A DNA stretch of 64,000 bases from Blakeslea trispora (taxonomy: Eukaryota; Mucoromycota; Mucoromycetes; Mucorales; Choanephoraceae). Under the pieces are notes generated by a model. It made no database searches and was not told the DNA's origin. It saw only the letters and a list, made by a program, of their open reading frames with translations. Numbering within the stretch: the stretch's first letter is position 1; each line of letters starts with the position of its first letter. Where the stretch lies: assembly GCA_025331445.1 (NCBI GenBank), contig JAIWNE010000153.1, positions 1-64,000 of the forward strand. Reading direction: 5' to 3'. A program made the translations under genes and the position numbers. Below, piece by piece: positions 36,204 through 47,700 of this stretch.

Positions 36204-37968
36204 GATGTACAGAAAAAAAAAGGGACGGATAATAAGAAAAGCAGAGTATTTATATCTTTAGACCGATATCGATTATCCTAATTGACAGTACTACGTTTCT
36301 TTTTTAGAGTTTTGTCAACCCATACACTATATCCGGGAAAAGATTACACAAAGGAAAGTTGCACCAGTGATGAGTCTGAATGGCACTAGCAGAACATTAG
36401 GATTGTACACACGAAAAATTATAGATCGTACACTCTCTTGAAACAGAGTACACGATCACACATCTTCGCCAAAGCGTCTGTTTAAATATGCTTACTATTC
36501 CGGACCAGAGTAGCTATAAAGTTTTCAAACATTATCATGAACTTTGACCATTTCCAAAGTCAATTCTTTTTGTATCAATAGATTGACTTTATTTTTAGCT
36601 ATAAACTAAAGCAGCTTGAAAACATCGGTCTACAAAAGAAAACATGCTGAAAAATGCAAGCGCTTTCTCCTTTTCATTGATGATTCATTTTTCAACAAAA
36701 CATGAAGCAGATAACCAAGCAACACTTGTGATATAGCTGTGGCCTATAGCTTACTTATGTTTTCATTTGAGTACACTTGCGTAGTATTAGGGAGATTGAA
36801 TCTATTGAAAGGAACAGCGTATAACATCTCTTTTTTCACGATCTGCTTATGTGATGCCTCAGTTGTAGTAACGACAATACGCTACAACAAGAAACATAAT
36901 CGTCTGTATAATCATTAATCTAAATTTTGTCTTGAAATGATCGAGCTTCTTCATATGTTAAACTGTATTGTGACCCAGGTCAAAGCAGAAGATACATCCT
37001 CCAATATAGGTAAAGGTGTTTCTGTGAATTGCTAGATATGCTCATTGAATTGGTAAGATCCTATCTATTTCCTTCAGAATACATCTCAAGCTTTAGAACT
37101 GACTAGTATGCTTATAGCCTCAAAACACTCAAAGCGTCAACAGCTTTAAAGGGCTTCGATAAAGAAATCTTCAAAGTAAACATGGATTGCTTTTGTAATA
37201 ACTCTCTTAAAGCATCTTAAACACATTTCGTCAGAATAATCTGCTCAAATAGGAACATTTAGGCTCAATGGATATCAAGATACAAGCTGGGGGTCATACA
37301 ACAATGCTAATTAGTGAAAGATAAAGTTATTACACAAATACCAAACAGTCAAAACTATTAGTAATGAAACGAAATTAGTCTTCTAATAGGCTTGTTTATA
37401 TTGAGCTCAGGGTTTTCTCTTTTTGTGTCTTAATTTGATGAGAATCATATGCATACTATTCATGATCTTGATAACGCTGTCACTCGTATGTTTCATAAAC
37501 GTTTCCTGATTACATCACATTAATTGTTAGTCTAAAACAACAGAGAAGATTCAAGGTGAATGCGGTACAATGTACAGCTAAGAAAAGTTTTTCAGACTCC
37601 AATGTATATTTTATTGAGCTATATAAAATAAAATACCTTTTCTTTTGGGACTACAAGCATAACCTTTTTTTTTTCCTTTGCACAAATCAATTCCTGAGTG
37701 ATGTATCACAAACAAAGTCAAGGTTACATAAATCAGAATTGCCTTTTTTTAGTAGTCTGAACCATATTGGGATGGTCTCATACAGAGTTCATAACTGATC
37801 ATCCTATGTGTATTTCATAAGCAACAAAAAGCAACGAAACGAGTAATAAATTTATTGTTGGTAATTAATGTTAATGACTGGCTACGGGAATGAATGTGAA
37901 AGTAAAGAGTAAGGAGATATAATTGTTGAAAGTATATAAAAGTTGAATATGACATAAAAAAAGAAATA
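36204..37968. other. intergenic, no gene seen
   Basis: 1.76 kb between the S28 gene start and the kinase gene end. AT-rich; no coding, repeat or RNA signal that I can support. Confidence 0.4.
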
Positions 37969-40479
37969 CTATAGAAGAAGTGATAGGAATCGACGTGTTT
38001 TACTACTAGCATTTGTTTTGCTTGATTTAGTAGAGGGAGGCGCTAAATTGTTTTGTTGTGGTTGCTCCATATGAAATGAAAGCCGGAGGTCGGGGAGTTT
38101 AGAAAACTCGAGATCGTCCAAAGCTGCTGTTGCTTCAGTTACTGAAGATGTGGTATCATCAATATTGATTGGGTTACTTTGTTCCTGAGCATTAGCAGTG
38201 GCAGTGATGTCATATTTCATCACGACCAGCGTAGATGGAATGTTGCTCTCTTCATTAACAGTAGCATGTTCTTCCGATGTGCTAGTATTTCTACGCTTGG
38301 CATACCGAGCATACTCGTCTTTTGAGACAGAAGATAGAGGCTTGTCTTGAGGGTTTTCTATTCTAAAGCTATCCGCATTCGATAGCATACTGATACTACC
38401 TCTCTTCCGTGCAACTTGAAATAGTTTATCCATCTCTTCATCTTCAGAATCGTCATCGTAGAAGCCGTCTTCCCGATAAGCTTGTCTATCATACAAATGT
38501 CCTGGATGAGAGAATTCAGATTCCATATAATGTATGTCTGTAAACGAATAGTTATCAAAGACACCTTGCATCTGATCAGAAAGCTCAATTTCAGAAGATA
38601 CAGGTGTTAATGCAGGAGACATTGTCAAAAACTCTTGATCAAAATTGGTCAAGTCCAATTCGTCCTTGATGGGAGGTAAGTAAGGAGGCTGGACACGTCG
38701 TTGCCGAATGTCTTCCCAGGAGATGTCAGCAAAATAAACGTGCTTTTTGATTTCATCTATTCCATTAGCACCAAGACGTGTTCTAGGATCACGATCGAGA
38801 ATATCCGACAGAAACTCGGCTGTCTCATAGTCAAACATGTTGGAAGGAAACTCTAATGGATCTTCCAATACACGCTTGTACATATCAGCATGATTGTCTG
38901 CCCAGAATGGAGTGATACCAGCAATCATCTCGTACAAGATTGTTCCAAAACTCCAATGATCAATACCAAAGGAATAAGATTCGCCCAGTAATATTTCAGG
39001 TGCCAGATATTCAGCTGTGCCACAAAAAGTTTGTGTTGTAAAATCGTCAGTTTCCTGAAGCCATTTACTCAATCCAAAATCAGTCAAGATGATGTGACCA
39101 TCACCTGTCAGGAGAATGTTCTCAGGCTTGAGATCTCGGTAAAGAATTCCCAGACGGTGGAGCTCGCCTATACCTTCTATGATTTCTGCAGCATAAAATA
39201 GGGCACATTCAGGTGTAAAATTATACAGCTTGGCCATATGCGTAGCAAGATCGCCACCACAATAGTAGTTTGTTAAAAGGTAAAGTCGATGCTCGTCTTG
39301 AAAGGACAGATGGAGTTTCGTGAGAAAAGGGTGATTGATTTCAGATAGTTTGGTTAGAATGTTCTGTTCGTCTAATGTATGCGTAATTTCTCTTTGTTCT
39401 ACAACATGTTCTTTTATGATGGATTTAAGAGCATAGAGTTCTTTAGTAGCACGCGATCTCACCAGTAAGACCTATTTTTTGGATTATTTAAAAAGCTTAT
39501 TACACTCAGATGATGTATGTGACTTTTACCTTGCCCATGCAGCCTTTGCCTAATACCTTGAGCATTTCTAAATTATCAAGAGGATCACATCTAAAGCGTG
39601 CTTCAGAAGGGTGGTTTATCAATTCCATCAAATCATCTTCTTCTTCGTCATTGTCGTCTTCTTGGTCCAAATGCTTGGTATCGTCATAAACAATACTATC
39701 GGTGTTCTTTAGTATGCTATTATGACGACTCGAATAAGCTGATACGTTCATGATGGATGGATGGGGGCTGGGGACCCACTTCTTGCCAATGTCACTAGAG
39801 TTATCGACAGTTGAATGCGCTGTCTCATCAGTTGCTGAAACAGGTAATTGGTCCGACGACAACAAGGATGGCGACGATGGTTCTACTGGTGGTGTTGATA
39901 CTAGGGATGATTCGGCTGTTGAGGGTATATGCTGATCAGCTGATAAGCGAGGCAAAGGAGTGACATGTGACTCGTTCTCTTTGAGCAAATCTCCTTCTCT
40001 TTGAGGTGAGAAAAAGTCGCGCAAGAGGCTAGATGTCTTGAGTATAGGATCGACTGAACAACGGATGAGATATTTCTCTACTTTTTCGGCATTTGATTTA
40101 AGAGAGATATGGAAGAATGTGCGGATGCTACGTCTTTTTTCTGCTCTAGTGAGTGTCTCCGTCAAATGAGGGAGATGAACCTTGATCCTCGAATAGTGTG
40201 TCTTAACCTAAGAAAAAGAGTGAATAATGCATGAAAAGAAATAAATGTGATAGCTTACCAGATGGTCAAAATTATAAAGATCAGGAATGTATCGAATGAT
40301 ATAGAGTGTGTATTCAGCAGTTTTCACAGTGATGTTAAACTCCTATTCAGGGTTAATTCAATTGCTAATCCTAAACCGAGAACTTCGGGACATACTGGTA
40401 CTGTCTTCCAAGACTTGTCAATGGAATCTTTGACTAGAATTGGGCACTCATTAACTTTGATATCATAGATTGTATCCAT
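37969..40479 (-). CDS. PX-domain AGC-family serine/threonine kinase
   Basis: Four exons: 40479-40396, 40342-40259, 40207-39530 and 39471-37969, all in consistent phase. Residues 1 to about 110 form a PX-like phosphoinositide-binding domain (FNITVKTAEYTLYIIRYIPDLYNF, IKVHLPHLTE). An acidic, Ser-rich linker follows. The kinase domain has LGKGCMGKVLLVRSR, ALKSI (lysine), YRDLKPENIL, DFG, and the AGC activation loop TFCGTAEYLAPEIL, then the tail LTNFDQEF as in Ypk/SGK/RSK kinases. A further 150 acidic residues end in a basic KTRRFLSLLL. The glycine loop has Cys-Met (GKGCMG) where Ser-Phe is usual. SGK3 of animals pairs PX with an AGC kinase; here membrane or endosome recruitment is inferred. It is not a clear one-to-one Ypk1 match. 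Confidence 0.85.
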
Positions 40480-41353
40480 TTTAATTTTATGAAAACGTGT
40501 TGGTTGAAACTCCGGTGCGCCAAAATAGAACAAAACAAAAAGAGAGAGAGGATGAATTCTCGCTCAACTCTTTTCTAAGAAAAAATGAATTACTATGCGA
40601 TACAGTGTATTCATGTATCATTCTTACATCAGATATGTGCTCTAATTCCAGTGACCTTTCTTTTCTTTACTGTTTTTGTGTTTGGCTTGTCAATTCCAAT
40701 TCCTTTCTTTTTGCTGTATTTTTCGTAGCCTATTGAAAAAGAAAATGGCAAGAGGAAGAAAATTGAAAAAGGGGGAAGGGGTAATAAAGAATAAATAAAA
40801 AAAAATGTGAAAAAGAGAAAAAAGCTATTTTTTTTTTGCAATCAAATACAATATCATAACCTCATGTCCCCTCATGTTCCCCCGCCGTCGCAAGGTAATT
40901 TTTTTTTTACCTATAATATTCTACTCCGACATACAAAGTAAAAATTTCACCTTTGGTAATCCATCATCCATATTCCCCTCCTGAATGACTTGAGAAAATA
41001 AATCGTCTAGCCAATGATAATAAAGCTCGTTCAATTTAGCCTCCGTCTTGGGGGGTCGACTTTCTATTTTTGTCTAATGGAGTACCAAATCCTTCACCAC
41101 TTAATTTAATAAATCAAATGCATTTGCATGATTCAAACAATAAGGCAAATCTTCTTGATTATATTGTATTAAGTCAATTCATATATGTTCTCAAAAGCTA
41201 ATGTGTCATAAACATCATGTTGAATTAGTAAGCTCTTTTCAGTCAATTGATTGCAATCTCAAGGTTATAAATACAATGCAAATTTGAAGCTATTGTACTT
41301 TGTTTTAATCTTTCTCTCTTAACGACACACTCAACATTCTTACCGATCCGAAA
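40480..41353. other. intergenic between kinase gene and Crypton
   Basis: AT-rich with long T tracts. A short inverted repeat GGTAATTTTTTTTTTACC lies at about 40894. The left border of the Crypton could not be located here; Cryptons have no terminal inverted repeats. Confidence 0.35.
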
Positions 41354-43647
41354 ATGTACAACATCTCTGAAGCTTCCTCTTCTTCTTATGATCCTCGCGC
41401 AGTCCAAAATGGCGAGTCTTCTCAATGCCAGAACATGTCGGTAACATGCAACCTTAACAGTCTTTCTGAAGACGATCTCTACAGAAACATGGTTAAAAAC
41501 AAGATGGCCATGACTCAGAACACTCAATTATTCATTGCTAAAAACCAAATTCACCGTCCAAAGAATACTACTACTGCTTATATCAAAAAGCAACAGGACT
41601 GGAGAGTAAGTTTTTGTTAGATAAAAAAAAAATCAAATCCACATATTAACGTTAAAATTTGACAAAGGAATGGTGCAAGTCTGAAGCTTTTGCTGATGGT
41701 GAAACTGTATACGACGAGAAGTTAGCTATGTTTCTCAAGACTTTTGTGATGGTCCGTGGAAAGAACAAGCAAAAGAAGTCAGACGGTACTCCTGTTCCTT
41801 TGGGTCGTGAATCAATCTTGGCATACATCAAGGCTGTTGTTGATTTGTATAATCAACAAAGAGAACTGGGATTCAACAACCATGGCCACCCAAGAGGTAA
41901 CATTGTCAAGCGCTTCTTGGATACTAACGTCAAGAAAGAGATGAAGCGAAAGCGCAATGAGTATGAAAATCGTGGTAAGAACACACTCAATCACGGCTAT
42001 ACCAATGACGAATTGATCAAGGTGAACCAGTACTTCTTCAACGAAAACACCATCTACGCTGTTAGAAACCGTGCTTGCTTTTTGATGAGTCATGCCATGC
42101 TTCTTAGAAGTGAAACTGCGCTGGGTGTTCAATTGCCTGACCTGTTTTGTATGGAATTGGAGGATCAAGGTGTTTCCAAGTGTATTGCTGTTGTTGCCAC
42201 CATTACCTTTGGTAAAACCAATAAAGATGGTAAGATTCAGTATGGTTCCTGCCTTCGCCATGCCGATGTAGAGCTTTGTCCTGTTGGTGCTTTCGCCCAA
42301 TACTTCTTCTCGCAATTTCATCATGAAAACAAGGCCTTTCCTAATTTCACCGAGCGAAAGTCATGGTACGATAGCTACCTCTTCCCCAATAAGAATGGTG
42401 ATGGTTCTATCACTTATGAAGAACAGGCCAAGGTATACCGCAAGGTTCTCACCCACGTTGGCATAAGCTCGAGCAAAGTAACACATATCAATCGTAAGAG
42501 TGCCATCAATATGATTGCTCACCAAGGTGTCTCGGGTGATCAGCAGAGACAAGTAGGACGTTGGGGTGCGGATAGAATGGTTGGATGCTATCTGTCTGGT
42601 CTGCCTGTGGATGCCATCAAGGTCTTGGCAGGTTTCTCCACCCGAAAGGGTGATTATTTCATCAGCCGTGATGCTGCGATCCCTTCTGAAGGGCTGAAGA
42701 AGATGGTTTTTCCGCAGATTGAGTACTGGAAAGAGAAGTACCTCAACAAAGAGATTCAAGAAGACATCGCTGGTCCTAACTTTCTTCAATTTCTTGATCA
42801 TTTACGAACTGTCTTCCTTTAGGTATGAAAGCTTAATGTAGTCTTCTATTTGTACATCCTAACTAAACTCTACCTCTATCAATCCAATTAGGATTCTGTT
42901 GTTTTGAAGAAGAAGTATCCTCATCACTACATGTGGGCAAACACCATCTTTGAGACCGACCTATTTAAGACTTTCGAAGATCAATTAGGCCAAACTCTTG
43001 CAGTCAACGACGACAAGTTCAAGATGAGCCAGCATTTAGAAGTCCTAATGCCAGAAATAAGTGCTGCCATTAAGGAGGGATTCGATTCCATGGGCAGTAC
43101 CTTCAGAATGTTCGATGCCAAGACTCAGCACAACTTTGAGCAAGTCAAGAAGATGCAAATTGCAAACCGAGACCTTTTGGCCGATGCGCTATTACAAGCT
43201 TCTATTCAAATGAGACAAGGTCATTCAAGAGATCCACTGCCTGTATCTGCTTCTTCTTCTTTGCCTGTTTCTTCCTCTCTTCCTGTGAACACAAGCCTAC
43301 AAGCTGATGCGAATCAAGAAGAAGCAATGCCTCGGTACAAGATGAGTAGAAACCTTGTGACAATAACAGATCTCTGGCGAGAATACTCGGTAGGAATTGG
43401 AGGTGGTCCTTCTTTGAAGATGCTAGAAGAAAAGTACAATGCAAAATGGAGAAGTCAAGAGTCGAAGACCGAATCAAGATACTACCTTAGAAGACTTCCA
43501 ATCTATCAAGAGATTATAAGAGCTTCTTTGGAAAAAGGCATCACATATGAAGAAGCAGCACAGCTACTTGAACTGGGTCGTTTAAGAAGCAAATACTCTT
43601 TGAACCAAGTAAGAGAGAAAATCTCAAAGTCTTCTTTTGACTACTAA
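41354..43647 (+). pseudogene. Crypton tyrosine recombinase with C-terminal GCR1_C DNA-binding domain
   Basis: Three exons: 41354-41606, about 41668-42822 and about 42893-43647. Exon 2 holds the recombinase with the Crypton/Ndc10-like catalytic set: Arg in AMLLRSETALGVQLPDLF, HxxR in VTHINRKSAINMIA, the GRWG box, and Tyr in MVGCYLSGLP. Exon 3 has a predicted helical region and a GCR1_C domain (ITDLWREYSVGIGGGPSLKMLE, YYLRRLPIYQEI). The last codon of exon 2 is TAG (42820-42822) immediately before GTATGA; CAG would restore a standard donor and an open phase-0 frame into exon 3 (DSVVLKKK). So it is probably a recently disabled transposase rather than two genes. A weak upstream donor (after CGA ACT) could skip the stop. 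Confidence 0.8.
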
Positions 43648-43671
43648 TGTTGCCTGCTCATATGCCCAAAT

Positions 43672-43715
43672 TATGCCAATACTATGCCAATACTATGCCA
43701 ATACTATGCTAATTT
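43672..43715. repeat. short tandem repeat, unit ATGCCAATACT
   Basis: About four consecutive 11-bp units, with slight changes in the first and last, begin 25 bp after the Crypton stop codon. Confidence 0.8.
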
Positions 43716-43910
43716 CAATTAATGTTTATAATGCTTTCAAGCCTATTTAACCTTATAGTCTTCAAAACATACATCTGTACTTTATATGTCAAAAAAAAAA
43801 CTATGCTTAAACATATTAATAAATATATCAACATATGACTTAAAGATTATAATCCTGCTTGAATCGATTTACACTGCTGCTTTTGAATTTTTCGGAATTT
43901 GAAGTAAAAT

Positions 43911-44792
43911 GTGAAAAATTATACATCACCAAACCCATTTTCTTTTTTAGTAACTTCCATATCACCACGCCAACGTCGATTTTAAGCATTTCAGAAAAAA
44001 ATCACCAGGCAAAATAAAAGCGAGCTTTTTTTTTTACAGCTCATCATCAATTTCAGATCATTTTCCTATGAAATCCAAAAAAAAAGGTTCCTTTTTTTTT
44101 CTAAGTCGAAAGGTTATCACCTTTTTCACGTATATTTTCAAGCTTTTTTTTTTTAGAAAAAAAAATTCTAAGTCCCTGAATAACCTTTAGATTTTATATG
44201 TTTTCGACATTTTCGTTTTTTCGGTTTTACCTGCATTCTCAAATATTTGAACTTTTTTTTTTCTAAGTCCTTGAGTATTTTATTGAATTTTATATGATTT
44301 CAACATTTTTAAGTAGAATATGAAAGTTAAACCTACAATTACCATGATCATGCAAATAAACAGCGAGCGTTGGTATTATAGTTGAAGAAACGAAAACGTC
44401 GAAATCATATAAAATTCAATAAAATACTCAAGGACTTAGAAAAAAAAAAGTTCAAATATTTGAGAATGCAGGTAAAACCGAAAAAACGAAAATGTCGAAA
44501 ACATATAAAATCTAAAGGTTATTCAGGGACTTAGAATTTTTTTTTCTAAAAAAAAAAAAGCTTGAAAATATACGTGAAAAAGGTGATAACCTTTCGACTT
44601 AGAAAAAAAAAGGAACCTTTTTTTTTGGATTTCATAGGAAAATGATCTGAAATTGATGATGAGCTGTAAAAAAAAAAGCTCGATTTTATTTTGCCTGGTG
44701 ATTTTTTTCTGAAATGCTTAAAATCGACGTTGGCGTGGTGATATGGAAGTTACTAAAAAAGAAAATGGGTTTGGTGATGTATAATTTTTCAC
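43911..44792. repeat. large near-perfect inverted repeat (about 400-bp arms, 80-bp loop)
   Basis: The left arm 43911-44310 and right arm 44390-44792 are reverse complements, with only a few differences (for example AAAAGCGAG against AAAATCGAG). They open with GTGAAAAATTATACATCACC and its complement. Each arm contains two diverged direct units built on TTCTAAGTCC then TGA, TTTTATATG and TTTC. Many A/T tracts alternate in the arms. The loop (44311-44389) is unrelated sequence. No target duplication is visible at the outer edges. The stop codon of the minus-strand gene beside it (44791-44789) lies inside the right arm. It contains no ORF. Confidence 0.92.
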
Positions 44793-47700
44793 CATGTCAG
44801 ATCGAACTCAGACAGATCATGCTTTCTTTTGCTGCCAGCTTCTTCATCTTCCCATAAATCGAACTTGTTTGCTCTATAAAAGCAACAGAGATATTAGATT
44901 GGTTGGTTTTATGCTGACTAATGTACTTACAGATAGTTGAATATGTAAAGAATTTGCTGCTCAACACCTCTTGCTGGCCTTGGTCTTTTTATAGCAGCAT
45001 CAGCGACAAAGACAACCTGCATATGAAGTATTTTTTTTTAGGGGCACTAAGGCGCAATTTATTAAGTGCTTGCATGGCAAGTCACAACTATGTTTTTGGG
45101 TTTTTGTGATTTTAAAATGTTTTGGTTAAGGGTTTTGTGTTTTGTGTTCGGTTATGCTATGTACAGTGGGGTTACAAAAAATAAGATAAAATTTTAATTT
45201 TCCGCAAAATCCAGATTACTATCTTCATTGATGTTGGCCTACTAAACACCACTAAACTGTTACTAGATGTCTTAAGACCCTCAAAAATCATTGAGCATTG
45301 TCTGGATTTACTTATAAAGTCTTTATTACTTTAATGATACAGATCTAACTAATTCAGTGGCCAACTAAAATCTACTTGGTCCACCTTTGCGGGAAAGGAC
45401 GTATCTTATTCTTCTGGGCATGTTTGCAATGAGATTATTCCAATCTCTTGGTCTAAAGCGGTCCCATACTGCTTGCAAACATGCCCTGTGAGCTTCTGCG
45501 TTAGGAAAACGCCCATGTCTGCTTCGGTAGGCCTGCACTCGTCGCTTCATGATCATCCAAAGATTTTCAATCGGGTTTAAATCGGGCGACTGTGCAGGCC
45601 AGTCTAGCACCTTCAATCCCTTCTCCACCTTCCAGTCTTTTGCAGCTCTGCATCTATGAACAGGAGCCCCATCTTCCATCAATATTAGATTTTGCTCCTG
45701 TCCATAGAATTCGAGGAGAGGGCCGTTGTATATGGATGATACAAAGCCTTCCCCCTTGCGATCTATATCGCTGCAGAAGTGGAGTCGGGACTTATGACCA
45801 AACCTGATGGCACCCCAAACCATCAAGCTGGTTCTACCACTCTTGAAACTGGGTGCTAGACACTCTTCCAAGTACTTTTCATGAGGTCAGCGCCAGATCA
45901 TTACAGGGGCAGAATTTCTGCCATTTTCGAAAGAACTTTCGTCGGTCCAGATCACCTTCTCCCAGTCTTCTACTGTCCAATTCTTGTATTTCTTGGCAAA
46001 TTCAAGCCTCTTCTTTCTATGAAGAGGGTTCAAGAAGGGCTTCTTTTGTGCTACTCGGCACCTATACTTCATTCTGCGTAATGCACGACGAACGGTAGCC
46101 TTACAGACATTGACTGGCAAAGAGGACGTCAATTCAGCCAAAGTTGCTCTCCTGTTGAGCACAACGACCCGCTTAAGAATCCTTAAAACTCTTGGAGTGA
46201 GTTTTCTAGGTCTTCCAGATCCTACAGCACGATCTGTGGTACCTTGCATTTTTTGCCTTCTCAACAATGTGTAGACACTGGAAAGCTTTACATCTGTAGC
46301 TCTCGAAATTTGCTTAGCATTCATACCGTTTTGGCTTAATCTAGCAATAAGACGCTTATCTTCATCAGTTAAGTGGATTCTTTGAGACATGTTGATATAA
46401 AATAGAGATAAAGGAGATCATCCATTCCATACATTGTTAACATATTTGAAGCGGAAAATTAAAATTTTATCTTATTTTTTGTAACCCCACTGTACAATGT
46501 AAAGAAAATAAGAAAAGAAAAATTAAAGCCGACTGTCTACCTCAAAGAATGGTAGTGGGCGATGAGGAATGCCCTTTTGAAGGAGCGATTCCTGAGTGTG
46601 TTGGTGTATACTCGAAAGCAGAAGGCTAAAAGCTGTAGGGGTGGTGAGAGACACTTCATCAAAGACGAACTTCCAGTGAGCGCGCCAAAGGCAAAGAAGG
46701 GTGGAACCTATAATAACCGAGGGATTAGAAGTCGAGAACGATGGCAGCAGGGGCGGAAAAGAGAGTGACAGGACTGACTGACGTAATGGCAAAGCATCCG
46801 TAGCTAGATCAATACGACCAACAAAGAAAGTATCCCATACTAGCTGCCATAACGACAGTTTCAGAGGGCATGTGAAGAGAAAATGGTCGAATGTTTCAAC
46901 TGCAAGCTGGCAAAGAGGGCAAGTCGAAGAGGGAAAGGGCACAGGAAGCCAATTGTGCATGGTTTGTCGAGTAGGAATCTTTTTGTGGAGAATACGAAAC
47001 CATACTGTACGACAAGCCTGCGATAAAGGGAATGTCCAGAAGAGGGCCCATTGGCGAGCAGGTAAGCTAGGAAGAGAGGGGATGGGAGTTGTTGGTTGAG
47101 CGGAACATAGCGTGCGAAACCGTTTCCGAGTAAGCAGAGAGAGATGGGATGGCAAATCCAGATGAAGCTCGGAGAGGAAAGGGGCCAAGTCAAAGGATTG
47201 ATGATCAGAAACTGGCACGAAGGCCGTGCGACCCAATCCCGCAAACTGTGGTGGTATAAACGCCCTGACGAAAAACTTGAGGAATTTGACAGTATCAGTA
47301 CTGATCAGACGATGAAATCGCTTGCATATGGTGAGAAAACGTCCCAAGTCCTGACGCCTAGCAATTGGCCGAAGACAGAAAGAGTTTTCCGGATGAAGTT
47401 GATAGAGACAAGACAGAGGAATGGAGCGAATCCGACGAGGGACGTTGTCCAAGGTCGAAGGAGTAACCACAGAGGAAATAGGCAGGGAAAGGCAGGTGGT
47501 GGCGGAAGCAACAACAGGCGAAAAGTGGTGTGGTAGGAGATCTATGGCGCGAAAGATCAACGAGAGACAGCCGTTGAGATCCTTCAGTGACCGCGTACGC
47601 AGATCCGGAAACAAGAAAAGCAACCGAAAGTCTGGGAGAGCGGGAGAGCGGTGAAAGAGGTAATTGAACACTCGAGGCAGTACAATGGAGAATGCAGCAG

